Position numbers and translations under genes: made by a program. The notes beneath the pieces were generated by a model that saw only the letters and a list, made by a program, of their open reading frames with translations, made no database searches and was not told where the DNA came from. A stretch of 45,118 nt of DNA from Trinickia sp. Y13 (GTDB taxonomy: Bacteria > Pseudomonadota > Gammaproteobacteria > Burkholderiales > Burkholderiaceae). Position 1 is the stretch's first letter. Each line of letters begins with the position of its first letter. Of this stretch, positions 17,992-28,057 are shown piece after piece. The stretch spans positions 1 to 45,118 of the forward strand of contig NZ_JAKWFK010000026.1 of assembly GCF_029522115.1 (NCBI RefSeq), in the 5' to 3' direction.

Positions 17992-19098
17992 TTATCTCGC
18001 CGGCAGCGGCAGGCACACGGCAAGCCAAGCCGGAGGCGTGGGCGCGAGCCGCAGCGCGAGGCCCGTATAGCGGCCCGAGAGCCGCGCGGCAAGATGGAAC
18101 AGCTCGGCCCCGTCTTTCGGGTCCCATTGCCCCGCGTAGCCCGGCAACCCGGCCTCGCGGCGCTTCGCGTCGAACGCCACGCTCGAATGCACGAACTCTT
18201 CGTGCGTCTTCTCTCCGAGCGCATACGGCATCAGCCAATCGAGCGCCAATTGGAGCGTCGCGCCGTTCTGCGCGCGCAGCACGAGCCAATTGCGGTTGTG
18301 ACGCCGCGCGGCCAGCGCCGCCATCACGAGCGGTTCCAAGTCGTGCGTCACGTAATGCAGCGCATCGCGCTCGGCGAAATCGACCGTGGCGCCGTCGGGT
18401 GCGACGTTCGCGCCGATCTGCTCGACGAACAACCGCTGCGCCGCATTGATGAGCTTGCGGTCGTCGAGCGTAAAGGCCGCCATCGCGACGAGCTTCACGC
18501 GGTGGCTCTCCCAGTTGTTGCGGTACGTGCCCGTGAGCGGGCGCGGCTGCGCATCGACGCGCTCGACGTAGCCTTTCGCGAGCTTGGCGATGAACGCGGA
18601 CGCCGCGTTGCGCGTCTTCACCGGCAACGCGCTCGCCGTCATGTCGTAGGCGAGGATCATCGCGTCGAAATGCGTCTCGTCGATCGGATTGAAGCTCGGT
18701 TGATAGGTGCTCGCCCAAGCGAACAGGAAACGATCGACGAGGCGCAGATACCGCTCGTCGCCCGTCGCCCGCCAAACGAGCGCCGCATCGCGCATGAGCG
18801 CCAGGTCCTGCTCCGCTGCGAGGCTCTCGTCGTAGATGCCTTCGTGCGGCAAGGTCCCTTCGGTGTGCAGCCGCGCGAGCGGCTTGGGCTGATCGTTCAA
18901 TCGCGCCGCCACGCGTTTGACGAGCCCTTGCGCAATGGGCGCGGCGCTCGTGCGCTCGCTCGTTTGCATGGCAGGCGCCGCGCAAAGGTTCATCGCCGCC
19001 CAGGCCGAGTCGACGGGGACGAACACGCCCGCGCAGGCGAACAGGCACGCCGCAAGCGATGCCCGCGCTGTCAATTTGGTGTCGGCCGCTTGCCCCAT
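17992..19098 (-). CDS. alginate-lyase-like exported protein (alpha/alpha toroid fold)
   Basis: The 368-residue protein has an N-terminal signal peptide (about 1-35, hydrophobic core LAACLFACAGVFV). The mature part is helical with family markers RNNWESHRVKLVAMAAF and ALHYVTHDLEPLVMAALAA, resembling the alginate lyase superfamily (PF05426). In characterised lyases an NNH motif binds uronate; here it is NNWESHR, so the substrate need not be alginate. It probably works in the periplasm. The ATG at 19098 is chosen because AAGGAG is placed 7 bases before it. A hairpin separates it from gcvP, so it may have its own promoter. Confidence 0.75.
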   Translation of the reverse strand: MGQAADTKLTARASLAACLFACAGVFVPVDSAWAAMNLCAAPAMQTSERTSAAPIAQGLVKRVAARLNDQPKPLARLHTEGTLPHEGIYDESLAAEQDLALMRDAALVWRATGDERYLRLVDRFLFAWASTYQPSFNPIDETHFDAMILAYDMTASALPVKTRNAASAFIAKLAKGYVERVDAQPRPLTGTYRNNWESHRVKLVAMAAFTLDDRKLINAAQRLFVEQIGANVAPDGATVDFAERDALHYVTHDLEPLVMAALAARRHNRNWLVLRAQNGATLQLALDWLMPYALGEKTHEEFVHSSVAFDAKRREAGLPGYAGQWDPKDGAELFHLAARLSGRYTGLALRLAPTPPAWLAVCLPLPAR

Positions 19099-19156
19099 CC
19101 GTCGCTCCTTCATTGGCTTGATTTCGGAGTCAGATGGTAGCCCGTATTGACGACGA

Positions 19157-19192
19157 ACGACGCATGCCCGCGCGAAGCGGGCATGTCGTCGG
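19157..19192 (-). terminator. stem-loop after gcvP
   Basis: CATGCCCGC (19163-19171) pairs with GCGGGCATG (19177-19185) around a 5-base loop. A further GTCG/CGAC outer pairing is possible with a small bulge. It lies 37 bases beyond the gcvP stop and probably ends the gcvTHP transcript. No long U-tract follows. Confidence 0.7.
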
Positions 19193-19221
19193 CTCGCGCC
19201 GTTACGCTCCGGCTCGCGCCG

Positions 19222-22179
19222 TCATGCGTAATCGGCCACCGGCACGCAGGAACAGAACAAATTGCGGTCCCCATAAGCGTTGTCCGCGCGGCCCACCGGC
19301 GGCCAATACTTGCGCGCCACCAACGACGGCAGCGGATAGGCCGCCGCCTCACGCGAATAGGCGTGCGGCCATTCATCGGCCGTCACGACGGCCGCCGTAT
19401 GAGGCGCATGCTTGAGCGGATTGTCCTCGCGGTCGACCCGCCCTTCCTCCACGGCCCGGATCTCCTCGCGAATCGCGATCATCGCCTCGATGAAGCGATC
19501 GAGTTCTTCCTTCGATTCCGACTCGGTCGGCTCGACCATCAGCGTGCCCGGCACCGGGAAGCTCATCGTCGGCGCATGGAAGCCGTAATCGGCCAGCCGC
19601 TTGGCCACGTCGTCGACCGTGATCCCGCTCGTCTCCTTGATCGGGCGCAGATCGAGAATGCACTCGTGCGCGACCAGCCCGCCCGGGCCTGCGTAAAGCA
19701 CCGGATAGTGCGGCGCGAGGCGCTTGGCGACATAGTTCGCATTCAAGATCGCGACTTCGGTCGCGGCCGTCAGATTCTTCGCGCCCATCATCGCGATGTA
19801 CATCCACGAGATCGGCAAAATCGAAGCCGAACCATAGGGCGCAGCCGACACGGCGCCAATGCCGCTCTCGGCGCGGCGGTAGCCCGACGAGATCTGATTG
19901 GGCAGGAATTGCGCCAAGTGCGCGCCGACCGCCACGGGGCCGACGCCGGGGCCGCCGCCGCCATGCGGAATGCAGAACGTCTTGTGCAGGTTCAAGTGCG
20001 AGACGTCGCCGCCGAATTGCCCCGGCGCCGTGAGTCCGACCATCGCGTTCATATTGGCGCCATCGACATACACTTGGCCGCCGTGCGCATGCACGATCTC
20101 GCAAATTTCGCGCACGTTCTGCTCGAATACGCCGTGCGTCGAGGGGTACGTGATCATGATCGCCGCCAGGTTGGCCGCATGTTCGGCCGCCTTCGCCTTG
20201 AGGTCTGCAATATCGACGTTGCCCTGCTCGTCGCAGCCCACCACGACCACTTTCATGCCCGCCATGTGCGCCGACGCCGGGTTCGTCCCGTGGGCCGACG
20301 CCGGAATCAGGCAAACATCGCGATGGCCTTCGCCGCGCGAAGCGTGATAAGCGTGGATGATGAGCAAGCCGGCGTACTCGCCTTGCGAGCCGGCGTTGGG
20401 CTGCAGCGATACGGCCGCATAGCCCGTCGCGGCGACCAGCATTTGCTCGAGCTCGTCGATCATCTCGCGGTAGCCGACCGTCTGCTCGGCCGGCGCGAAC
20501 GGATGGATCTGCGAAAACTCGGGCCACGTGACGGGCAGCATCTCCGACGTCGCGTTCAGCTTCATCGTGCAAGAGCCGAGCGGGATCATCGAACGATCGA
20601 GCGCGAGATCCTTATCGGCGAGGCTGCGCAGATAGCGCAGCATCTCCGTCTCCGAATGGTGACGGTTGAAAACGTGGTGCGTCAGATAGGCGCTCGTGCG
20701 CACGAGCGTTGCCGGAAGGGCGGCCGCCTCGCTCGCGCGGCCTTCCTCTTGCGCGCGCGTGAGCGCCGTGTCGAGCACGTCGACGTGCGGCACGTCGATC
20801 GCGCCCGCCGCGGTCGCGAACACGCTCAAGAGATCGGTCAAATCGGCGCGCTTGGTGGTTTCGTCGATCGATACGCCCACGCGCGTGTCGCTCACGCGGC
20901 GCAGATTGATGCGCAGGCGCTTGGCCGCGTCATGGACGGCGGCCGTGCGCGCGCCGGTTTCGATCGTCAGCGTGTCGAAGAAGGTGTCGTTCACGAGCGC
21001 ATAGCCGAGCTGCTTGACGCCCGCGGCGAGCAGGCTCGCAATGCGATGCACGCGCTGAGCGATCGTCTTGAGCCCTTGCGGCCCGTGATAGACGGCATAC
21101 ATGCTCGCCATGATCGCGAGCAGCGCTTGCGCCGTGCACACGTTCGAGGTGGCCTTTTCGCGGCGAATGTGTTGCTCGCGCGTCTGCAGCGCAAGTCGCA
21201 GCGCGCTCTTGCCCTGGGCGTCGACCGTCACGCCGACGAGCCGGCCCGGCATTTGACGCTTGAACGTGTCGCGCACCGCCATGTAGGCGGCGTGCGGGCC
21301 GCCGAACCCCACGGGCACGCCGAAGCGCTGCGAGGTGCCGACGGCAACGTCCGCGCCCCATTCGCCCGGCGGCGTCAAAAGGGTCAGCGCGAGCAGATCG
21401 GCCGCCACCACGACATGGCCGCCCGCCGCATGCACGGCCTCGGTCAATGCGCGATAGTCGCGCACGTCGCCGCCCGCGCCCGGGTATTGCAGCAAGACGC
21501 CGAACGCGTTCGCGGCGGCCGCCTCGTGCGCCGGTCCCACGTGCACTTCGATGCCGATCGGCTCCGCGCGCGTGCGCACCACTTCGATCGTTTGCGGCAG
21601 CACGTCGTCGGCCACGTAAAACAGGTTCGATTTGGCTTTGCCGACGCGTTGCAGGAGCGTCATCGCTTCGGCCGCGGCCGTCGCCTCGTCCAGCAGCGAC
21701 GCATTCGCGATCTCGAGCCCCGTCAAGTCGCCGATCATCTGCTGAAAATTCAGTAACGCCTCGAGCCGGCCTTGCGAGATTTCGGGTTGATACGGCGTGT
21801 AGGCCGTGTACCACGCCGGGTTTTCCAGCACATTGCGCAGAATGACGGCCGGCGTGTGCGTGTTGTAGTAGCCCTGCCCGATGAAGGAGCGGAACACCTC
21901 GTTTTTGTCCGCGAGCTGCAGCAGCTCGGCCAGCGCCTCGGCCTCGCTGCGCGGCTCGGCGAACGGCCCGAGCGGCAACGCATCGGTGCGGCGGATCGCG
22001 CTCGGGATCACGGCATCGATCAGCGCGACGCGCGATTCGAAACCGAGCGCTTGGAGCATCGTGCGCTGGTCCGCGCTGTCCGGGCCGATGTGCCGCTCGG
22101 CGAAGGCGTCATGCACTTCGAGCGCGGCGAGCGAGAAAGGGGTGCGGTTCATCAGACGATCCGGGTGTTCGAGCTTCAT
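19222..22179 (-). CDS. gcvP: glycine dehydrogenase (decarboxylating), P protein
   Basis: The 985-residue homodimer-type P protein decarboxylates glycine and passes the aminomethyl group to lipoylated H protein. Both halves are present. The N-terminal half starts near [20 protein letters not shown]. The C-terminal half holds the PLP lysine in [18 protein letters not shown] (about residue 730), preceded by [13 protein letters not shown]. The length matches bacterial single-chain P proteins. The protein starts at [14 protein letters not shown], as in related Burkholderia sequences; no strong ribosome site precedes it. It is the last gene of gcvT-gcvH-gcvP under the glycine riboswitch, separated from gcvH by 77 bases. 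Confidence 0.98.
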   Translation of the reverse strand: MKLEHPDRLMNRTPFSLAALEVHDAFAERHIGPDSADQRTMLQALGFESRVALIDAVIPSAIRRTDALPLGPFAEPRSEAEALAELLQLADKNEVFRSFIGQGYYNTHTPAVILRNVLENPAWYTAYTPYQPEISQGRLEALLNFQQMIGDLTGLEIANASLLDEATAAAEAMTLLQRVGKAKSNLFYVADDVLPQTIEVVRTRAEPIGIEVHVGPAHEAAAANAFGVLLQYPGAGGDVRDYRALTEAVHAAGGHVVVAADLLALTLLTPPGEWGADVAVGTSQRFGVPVGFGGPHAAYMAVRDTFKRQMPGRLVGVTVDAQGKSALRLALQTREQHIRREKATSNVCTAQALLAIMASMYAVYHGPQGLKTIAQRVHRIASLLAAGVKQLGYALVNDTFFDTLTIETGARTAAVHDAAKRLRINLRRVSDTRVGVSIDETTKRADLTDLLSVFATAAGAIDVPHVDVLDTALTRAQEEGRASEAAALPATLVRTSAYLTHHVFNRHHSETEMLRYLRSLADKDLALDRSMIPLGSCTMKLNATSEMLPVTWPEFSQIHPFAPAEQTVGYREMIDELEQMLVAATGYAAVSLQPNAGSQGEYAGLLIIHAYHASRGEGHRDVCLIPASAHGTNPASAHMAGMKVVVVGCDEQGNVDIADLKAKAAEHAANLAAIMITYPSTHGVFEQNVREICEIVHAHGGQVYVDGANMNAMVGLTAPGQFGGDVSHLNLHKTFCIPHGGGGPGVGPVAVGAHLAQFLPNQISSGYRRAESGIGAVSAAPYGSASILPISWMYIAMMGAKNLTAATEVAILNANYVAKRLAPHYPVLYAGPGGLVAHECILDLRPIKETSGITVDDVAKRLADYGFHAPTMSFPVPGTLMVEPTESESKEELDRFIEAMIAIREEIRAVEEGRVDREDNPLKHAPHTAAVVTADEWPHAYSREAAAYPLPSLVARKYWPPVGRADNAYGDRNLFCSCVPVADYA

Positions 22180-22256
22180 GATAGGGCGGGGCTGGGGCGC
22201 GGCGGTTCGGCGTCGAGCATGCCGGATGCGCCGCGCGGCAAAAACGGGAGAAAGGG

Positions 22257-22637
22257 TTAGCCTACGAGCTTCTGATAGCCGTCTGCGTCGAGCAATTTGT
22301 CGAGCGCGGCGCCGGCGCCGAGCTTGACCTTGAACAGCCAGCTCGCATAAGCGTCTTGGTTGACTGCATCGGGCGCGTCGACGAGCGCTTCGTTGACGGC
22401 CACGACCTCGCCCGAAACCGGCGCATAAATGTCGGAAGCCGCCTTGACCGATTCGACGACGCCCACGGCGTCACCGGCCGTGAAGCTCTTGCCGACTGCC
22501 GGCAGTTCGAGGAAGACGATATCGCCGAGCGTCTCTTGCGCGTGATCGGTGATACCCACCGTCACCGTGCCGTCGGCTTCGGTTCTGACCCACTCGTGTT
22601 CTTCGGTGTATTTCAGATCGGCCGGGACGTTGCTCAT
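22257..22637 (-). CDS. gcvH: glycine cleavage system H protein
   Basis: The 126-residue lipoyl carrier receives the aminomethyl group from GcvP and presents it to GcvT. The lipoylated lysine is K65 in [10 protein letters not shown]. The conserved start YTEEHEWVR and the tail [10 protein letters not shown] are present. The ATG at 22637 follows AGGAG at the usual distance. It sits between gcvT (72 bases upstream) and gcvP in one operon controlled by the glycine riboswitch. The protein is cytosolic. Confidence 0.98.
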   Translation of the reverse strand: MSNVPADLKYTEEHEWVRTEADGTVTVGITDHAQETLGDIVFLELPAVGKSFTAGDAVGVVESVKAASDIYAPVSGEVVAVNEALVDAPDAVNQDAYASWLFKVKLGAGAALDKLLDADGYQKLVG

Positions 22638-22709
22638 GTGTTGCTCCTGGTGAAATAGGACTTGCGTTGAATTGAAAGCGTAAGGACCGAAAAACGCGCG
22701 CAGGGCCCG

Positions 22710-23828
22710 TTAGGCGGCGAGCACCTTGCCGTTGCGCACGAACGGCAGTTTTACCACGCTTGCGGGCAGCGCTTTGCCCCGAATCTGAACCTGCACGAGA
22801 TCGCCCGGCTTCACGCCTTTGGGCACGCGAGCAAAGGCGATCGATTCCTGCATCGACGGCGAGAACGTGCCGCTCGTGATTTCGCCTTCGCCGTGCGGCG
22901 TCACCACGGTCTGGTGCGCACGCAGCACGCCGCCGGCCTTGCCGTCTTCCTTCTGCAAGATCAGTCCGACGAAATCGCTGCGCGCACCGTGTTGCTCGAG
23001 CGCCGCCCGGCCCACGAACTCCCGCGGTGCGGTCAGGTCGACGGTCCAAGCAAGGCCGGCATCGAGCGGGGAAACCTCTTCATCCATGTCTTGGCCGTAC
23101 AGATTCATGCCGGCTTCGAGCCGCAGCGTGTCGCGCGCACCGAGCCCGCACGGGCGCACGCCCGCCGCTTGCAGTGCCTGCCAAAGTGCGGCGACCTTCT
23201 GCGCCGGCACGATGATTTCGAATCCATCTTCGCCCGTGTAGCCCGTGCGGGCGATCGTCAGATCGCCGAAAGCGGCGTCGCTCACGCGCGCCGCGTTGAA
23301 CGGCTTGAGCGGCTCGGTCGCGCCGCGCGCCGACGGCAGCACCTGCCACACCTTGGCGCGCGCGTTCGGACCCTGCACGGCGACGATCGCGAAATCGCGG
23401 CGCGGCGTGATCGTCACGCCAAAGCCGCGCTCGGCATTCAAGCGGTTGAACCACGCGATATCTTTTTCCGCGGTGCCGGCGTTGACCACGACGCGGAAGC
23501 ATTCATCGGAGAAAAAGTAAACGATGAGATCGTCGATCACGCCGCCGCGCTCGTTGAGCATGCACGAATACAGTGCGCGGCCCGGCGTCTGCAGCTTGCC
23601 GACGTTGTTGGCGAGCGCATATTCGAAGAACGCGCGGGCGCGCGCCCCCGTGAAATCGACGACGCACATGTGCGACACGTCGAACATGCCCGCGTCGCCG
23701 CGCACGGCATGGTGTTCGTCGATCTGCGAGCCGTAATTGACAGGCATGTCCCAGCCGCCGAAATCGACCATGCGCGCATTGAGGGCACGGTGAACGGCGT
23801 TGAGCGGAGTATGTTTGAGTTCGGTCAT
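22710..23828 (-). CDS. gcvT: aminomethyltransferase (glycine cleavage T protein)
   Basis: The 372-residue T protein transfers the methylene group from lipoyl-GcvH to tetrahydrofolate and releases ammonia. Family motifs visible are [21 protein letters not shown] at the start, [22 protein letters not shown] in the folate-binding domain and [17 protein letters not shown]. The ATG at 23828 gives the family start TELKHTPLN; an extension of 12 residues upstream is rejected. GAGG lies nearby as a ribosome site. It is the first gene of the operon and its leader carries a tandem glycine riboswitch. Confidence 0.97.
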   Translation of the reverse strand: MTELKHTPLNAVHRALNARMVDFGGWDMPVNYGSQIDEHHAVRGDAGMFDVSHMCVVDFTGARARAFFEYALANNVGKLQTPGRALYSCMLNERGGVIDDLIVYFFSDECFRVVVNAGTAEKDIAWFNRLNAERGFGVTITPRRDFAIVAVQGPNARAKVWQVLPSARGATEPLKPFNAARVSDAAFGDLTIARTGYTGEDGFEIIVPAQKVAALWQALQAAGVRPCGLGARDTLRLEAGMNLYGQDMDEEVSPLDAGLAWTVDLTAPREFVGRAALEQHGARSDFVGLILQKEDGKAGGVLRAHQTVVTPHGEGEITSGTFSPSMQESIAFARVPKGVKPGDLVQVQIRGKALPASVVKLPFVRNGKVLAA

Positions 23829-23933
23829 CGGGGCCTCGGCGCGCAAAGGTATAGGCGAAAACAAAAAAGGGCCATGCCGGCCGATTTGCGCGCGCAGCTC
23901 GAAAGCTGTATTACGCGACCTATACGGTGCATG

Positions 23934-24209
23934 ACCCCTCTGTCCTCGATACCTGAGAGATTGCGCCGCCGAAAAATATTTGTTTTTTCAGCGTTGCGCG
24001 CGCCCCTTCGGTGGGCGGCTTGCTCGCGGGGGCGGCCTTCGAATCTTGCCGCCGCGCAGGCGCGGGCTACCGCCTCTCTCCAGAGTGCGAAAAGCCGCGC
24101 GATGCGCGAGCCCTTCGACGCGGTCGGTCCTTTTGCCTGAGAGTTTGCGGGTGTGCCCCTTCGGCGGCGCCCCGGCAGGTGAAAACCCTGCCGCGAACAC
24201 GCTCTCCCG
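23934..24209 (-). promoter_or_regulatory. tandem glycine riboswitch
   Basis: Two glycine aptamers lie in the gcvT leader. Aptamer 1 (about 24209-24115) starts GGGAGAGCG and contains CCGAAGGGGCA and ACTCTCAGGCAAAAGGACCG. Aptamer 2 (about 24085-23934) starts CTCTGGAGAGA and contains CACCGAAGGGGCG and ATCTCTCAGG-TATCGAGGACAGAGGGG. The linker between them is about 30 bases. Aptamer 2 carries an enlarged P3 stem capped by an A/U-rich hairpin GAAAAA/TTTTTC (about 23971-23989). Glycine binding turns on cleavage-system genes in known cases. Downstream, 23863-23883 forms a short GC stem (GGCC) with T6 on the minus strand and may be the expression platform. Confidence 0.95.
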
Positions 24210-24221
24210 ACGCGTGCGCGA

Positions 24222-24250
24222 AATTTACGCGAGCGTAAGGGTGTTGTCAA
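24222..24250 (-). promoter_or_regulatory. sigma70 promoter of gcvTHP
   Basis: On the minus strand TTGACA (24250-24245) and TAAATT (24227-24222) are separated by exactly 17 bases. The -35 matches the consensus perfectly and the -10 at four of six positions. Transcription would start close to 24215, just before the first riboswitch aptamer at 24209. Confidence 0.8.
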
Positions 24251-24442
24251 ATGACCGCGCTTGCGAAGCGGCGATCCTGCAGCTTCGGTCAAGAAGCGCT
24301 AACTTACTCTTATGCGCGATGAACGCCGTGCGCGCCGCACGCGTCCATAGTTGAGCTCGACGGGAATAGCGGCGCGCCTGCGCTCGTCTAACGAAGCGTG
24401 ACGCGGTCAATCGCGCCGGCAGCAATAGAGAGGAGGAACTCC

Positions 24443-25111
24443 ATGTCGAACCGTTTCTGCTGCACTGACCCCGACATTCGCCTGTTGGCCGCGGGCCGGG
24501 TGCAGTTCGCCTCCAGCGAAGCGCTCGAGCGCGCGATGGAGCCGCTTATCGTACGTTCGCGCGCCGTGCCGACGGGCACCCTCGCCGATGTTTTCCGCGA
24601 CGTCGATGCCAATGCCCTGCTGTTCGTCGCTGCATGGCGCGTGAACCGCTTCGACGCGGCCGAGCGCACCATCGTCGACGCCATCGCCCATGCAATCGAG
24701 CCGCTGCGCGGCGAAGCCACGCCGGCCTGGGTCGACGTGGCCACGCCCGCGGGCGCCTGGACGTCGGGGCGCAGCGGGCCGGGCGAGTGTTTGGTGCTCG
24801 TGCGCCAGCCGCTCGAAAAACCCAACCCCGTGATCCAAACGAGCTGGATCGACCGCGTCCTGCTTGCGCTCAATGGCGACGCCGAGCCGCCCGACGGTTT
24901 GATTTCGGCGAACTTCTTTGCCACCACCGATGAAGCCACCGTGCTCAACTTCGCTCGCTGGACCAGCGCCGAGGCGCACCGCATCGCATTGGCGCGCGGC
25001 CACTATGCGCAACACGGCAGCATCGGAAAGTCGCCCCTTTGGCAAGCCACGCGCGAACATCCGGGCATTCGCGCGGAACACGAGGTGTGTCGATACATGC
25101 GTGTGTCATAG
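24443..25111 (+). CDS. ABM-like (antibiotic biosynthesis monooxygenase fold) protein
   Basis: The 222-residue protein appears to have two dimeric alpha/beta-barrel-like halves. The second half has the ABM pattern ISANFFATTDEATVLNFARW followed by TSAEAHRIAL, as in quinol-type monooxygenases and related ABM proteins. The first half (about residues 10-90) is less conserved but shows a similar layout. No catalytic residue can be fixed from sequence. The ATG at 24443 follows AGAGGAGG. It diverges from gcvTHP, with the gcv promoter between them. The substrate is unknown and the monooxygenase role is not assured. Confidence 0.65.
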   Translation: MSNRFCCTDPDIRLLAAGRVQFASSEALERAMEPLIVRSRAVPTGTLADVFRDVDANALLFVAAWRVNRFDAAERTIVDAIAHAIEPLRGEATPAWVDVATPAGAWTSGRSGPGECLVLVRQPLEKPNPVIQTSWIDRVLLALNGDAEPPDGLISANFFATTDEATVLNFARWTSAEAHRIALARGHYAQHGSIGKSPLWQATREHPGIRAEHEVCRYMRVS

Positions 25112-25248
25112 CGCCGCGATGACAACGTCGCAACAATCCCATGACAATCATATGACGCCGACATAGCGCCTGGATAACGGTCGGCGCCGGGCGCGCCATG
25201 CGACGGGCGGGGCGCAACCCGCCTGCATTTATCCCACCCGGTGCTCCG

Positions 25249-26304
25249 CTATACGAGCACGCCGACGCGATACTTCGTGATCTGCCGGTACGGCTTGTCC
25301 GGGCGGGAGATCACGTCTTCACGATCCGCCATGTTGATCTGATTGGGAAAGCCGCCCGCTTCGAGGCAAAGCCCCGCGTGCGCGCCATACGTCATTCCAT
25401 TGCGTCCGCGCACGCCTTCCAAATAGTTGCCGGAGTAGAACTGCAAGCCGCGCTGATCGGTCGATACCGTCATCACGCGCCCGCTCGCCGGTTCGTAGAG
25501 CCGCGCGACCTCGCGCAGCGCCGGCTGCGACTCGCGCAATACATAGCAGTGATCGAAACCGCGCGCGAGCGACAGTTGTTCATGCGGCCATTCGAGCCGC
25601 GCGCCGATCGGCGCCGCCTCGCGAAAGTCGAAGGCCTTGCCGGCGACGGCCGTCTGCCTCACGGGAATCAAGCCCGCATCCACTTCGAAAAACGCGTCGG
25701 CATCGATCGACAGCACGTGGCCCTTGATATCGGCGCCCGGCTGCGCGGCCAGATTGAAGTAACCGTGGCTGGTCAGGTTCAGCGGCGTGGGGGCATCGGT
25801 CGTCGCGCGATAGTCGATCGTCAATTCGCCGTCATCGTCGAGCGTGTAGCGCACTTGCACGCGCACGTTTCCGGGAAACCCGGCGTCGCCCTCTTCCGAA
25901 TCGAGCGTCAGCACGAGCGCGCCATCGTCTTCGCGCGCCTGCCACAGCGCGCGATGAAAGCCCGTGGCGCCGCCGTGCAGCGAGTTCTCGCCCTCGTTGC
26001 GATCGACGTTGTGCTCGATGCCGTCGAGCGTGAAGCGCGCGCGGGCGATGCGATTGGCCCAGCGCCCGACCAGCGCGCCCATGTACGAGGTCGCGGCCCA
26101 GTAATCGGCGGGCGTGTCGTGCCCGAGCATGATGTCGCCGAGCCGGCCCGCGCGGTCTGGAGCATGCCAGGAGACGATCGCGCCGCCCAGTTCGCTGATG
26201 GATACGCGCATGCCATGCGCGTTGCGCAGCGTGAAAAGATCGACGGTTTGGCCGTCGGGCAGAACGCCCCACGATTCGTGCGACAACTTGGCAGTGCTCA
26301 TCAT
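25249..26304 (-). CDS. galM: aldose 1-epimerase (galactose mutarotase)
   Basis: The 351-residue enzyme interconverts alpha and beta anomers of aldoses. The family residues are present: NSLHGG with a substrate-binding histidine, TSHGYFNLA with the catalytic acid histidine, and the catalytic glutamate in CLEAGGFPNQIN. Length is normal for the GalM family. Two adjacent ATG codons (26304 and 26301) are possible and no ribosome site is clear. It is downstream of the xylR-like gene on the same strand after 82 bases. With the xylose operon opposite, it probably supplies the right xylose anomer rather than galactose; this is inference from context. Confidence 0.9.
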   Translation of the reverse strand: MMSTAKLSHESWGVLPDGQTVDLFTLRNAHGMRVSISELGGAIVSWHAPDRAGRLGDIMLGHDTPADYWAATSYMGALVGRWANRIARARFTLDGIEHNVDRNEGENSLHGGATGFHRALWQAREDDGALVLTLDSEEGDAGFPGNVRVQVRYTLDDDGELTIDYRATTDAPTPLNLTSHGYFNLAAQPGADIKGHVLSIDADAFFEVDAGLIPVRQTAVAGKAFDFREAAPIGARLEWPHEQLSLARGFDHCYVLRESQPALREVARLYEPASGRVMTVSTDQRGLQFYSGNYLEGVRGRNGMTYGAHAGLCLEAGGFPNQINMADREDVISRPDKPYRQITKYRVGVLV

Positions 26305-26386
26305 AGGGACATGTACGGTTTGAATGTCGGGTGGAAAAGGGTGAACAAGGGTGAAAAGGATGGAAAACGACCCCTCGCAGGCCCGC

Positions 26387-27589
26387 TCAGGCTGTCTCTT
26401 GCGCACTCGTCGCGCGCAGTTGGTATTCGCGCGGCGTGCAGCCGAGCTCCCGGCGAAACACCGCGTGCAGATACTGCACCGATTTGAAGCCGCAGCGCAC
26501 GGCGACATCGATGCTCGACACATCGCGCTTGACGAGCAGCGCCTTGGCCGCATCGAGCTTTTGCCGCAGTATTTCCTGGTGGACGGTGCATTGCAACTCG
26601 CGCCGGAAATGCTCTTCGAGCGAGGAGCGCGACACGCCCACGTAGTCGGCCACCTGCTCGGTGCGGATGCCTTGGCATGCGTACTGCCGAATGAAATGGC
26701 GCGCCCGCGCGACATAAGGGCTCGCAAGCGGCTGATGCTTCGTCGAATCGAGCACGTTGATGCCGACCGGCGGCACGAGGATCGTACGGCCCGGGAAGCG
26801 CGCGCCGTGCAACATCTGGTGCAGCAAGTGCGCGGCGGTGCGGCCCATTTCCTCGGTGCCTTGGATGACAGAAGACAACGGGATGCGCGTGAGCGTGCGC
26901 GTGAGCGGATCGTTGTCGATGCCGATGATGGCCACATCCTCGGGCACGGGAATACCCGCGATCAAGCACGCTTGCAACAGATGCCGCGCTCGCGCGTCGG
27001 TCACGGCGATCACGCCCACGGGCTTGGGCAGCGCGTCGAGCCACTGGGTCAATTGCTCGATCGCTTGGTTCCAAGTGGGGGCGCTCGTCGATAGCCCGCG
27101 ATAGATCTCGGCATCGATCTGTTCGCGCGTGCGCCCGTCGGCCTCGCGCAGTCGCGCAAACGCCAACTCGCGCTGGTGGGCCCAGCGGTGCTCGTTCGCG
27201 GGCGGCAGGCTGTAGAGCGCGAAATGCCTGAGTCCCGCCTCGATCAAATGCGTGTAGGCGAGCGATACGAGCTTCAGATTATCGGTCGCGATATAAGGCA
27301 CGCCGGACGGGTAGTGCGAAGGATCCTCGAACGACGAACCGACGGCCACGACGGGCAGCGGGCAGCGCGCAAGCGCATCGCAGACGGCGGGGTCGTCGAA
27401 GTCCGCGATGATGCCGTCGCCGTCGAAACGCTCGATGCCGGCGAGGCGGCAACGGAAGTCTTCTTCGAGAAAGAGGTTCCAACCCACGCGCGTGGAAAGC
27501 AGATATTGACCGACGCCCGCGATGATCTCGCGGTCGTAGACTTTGTTCGCATTGAACAGCAGCGCAATACGATGCGCCTTCTGCTGCAT
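26387..27589 (-). CDS. xylR: XylR-type xylose-responsive AraC-family regulator
   Basis: The 400-residue protein is very like E. coli XylR. The N-terminal two thirds form a LacI-like sugar-binding domain with RIALLFNANKVYDREIIAGVG, FLEEDFRCRL, GIIADFDDPAV and IAVTDARARHLLQ. The C-terminal third (about 290-395) is an AraC-type double HTH with VADYVGVSRSSLEEHFRREL and CGFKSVQYLHAVFRRELG. XylR activates xylose genes when D-xylose is bound. The ATG at 27589 (preceded by AAAGG) gives the E. coli-like start; the next ATG upstream is at 27604. It diverges from xylFGH and shares the strand with galM. In enteric bacteria it drives xylAB and xylFGH; here the targets would be xylFGH and the oxidative genes. 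Confidence 0.93.
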   Translation of the reverse strand: MQQKAHRIALLFNANKVYDREIIAGVGQYLLSTRVGWNLFLEEDFRCRLAGIERFDGDGIIADFDDPAVCDALARCPLPVVAVGSSFEDPSHYPSGVPYIATDNLKLVSLAYTHLIEAGLRHFALYSLPPANEHRWAHQRELAFARLREADGRTREQIDAEIYRGLSTSAPTWNQAIEQLTQWLDALPKPVGVIAVTDARARHLLQACLIAGIPVPEDVAIIGIDNDPLTRTLTRIPLSSVIQGTEEMGRTAAHLLHQMLHGARFPGRTILVPPVGINVLDSTKHQPLASPYVARARHFIRQYACQGIRTEQVADYVGVSRSSLEEHFRRELQCTVHQEILRQKLDAAKALLVKRDVSSIDVAVRCGFKSVQYLHAVFRRELGCTPREYQLRATSAQETA

Positions 27590-28057
27590 GGCCGCCTTTG
27601 TCATCGCTCGTGCCCGGCTATCCATGCTGCAGCGCGTTCGTGCTCGCGCATGAGGTCGTCTCCTGTCGTTTTCGCTCCCGCGTCGATGGCGCCGCGAGTT
27701 GCCGCGCCGCCAGCCCCGGGCGCCCCGGGCGCCCCGGCCGCCTTGGCCGTCCGTGCTCGGCCCGTGCTCGTCATGGCACCGATGGAGCGCTACCCGCGAT
27801 TCTAGGCGGGAATGCCGCGCCTGCGGGAAACGGCTCGCGCACCGGCAAGAAACGTTAGCGCCGCTGCGCAATTTCGCAATTGTGGGTGGCGCGGCCCCGC
27901 TGGCACCATGGCCGCACTCCGATAACCGGCCGCCGCTCGAAGAATGGCGCGCCGGCCGGCCACCGCGGGCATCGGCCCGCGATCGCGCGAGTCGCCGCGC
28001 ACGGCTACCGAATCGGCAAAGCAGGCGACGCCCAATATACAAAAATGGAGTGGAGAC
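27590..28057. promoter_or_regulatory. divergent xylR/xylF control region (468 bases)
   Basis: This stretch lies between the divergent xylR and xylF. CGCAATT is repeated at 27867-27873 and 27875-27881, one base apart, in an otherwise GC-rich background. AraC-type regulators bind paired direct half-sites, so this is a candidate XylR operator, but the spacing is shorter than usual. An AATATACA element at about 28034-28041 resembles a -10 box, but it would give a leader of only ten bases. The rest shows no gene. Confidence 0.4.

Noticed and set aside
19190-19222. CGGCTCGCGCCGT repeated twice (19190-19202 and 19210-19222)
   Set aside because: Short GC-rich direct repeat at the gcvP stop; may be chance in this base composition and no function is suggested.
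19147-21756. 869-codon plus-strand ORF opposite gcvP
   Set aside because: Arg/His-rich product without domains; it mirrors gcvP in the antisense frame, a usual effect of high GC codon use.
25249-26937. 562-residue fused form of the aldose epimerase
   Set aside because: The extra N-terminal part is an out-of-frame reading of the XylR gene. The epimerase starts at 26304.
26387-28042. 551-residue version of XylR with a long N-terminal extension
   Set aside because: The extension is Arg-rich and overlaps the control region. The E. coli start matches the ATG at 27589.
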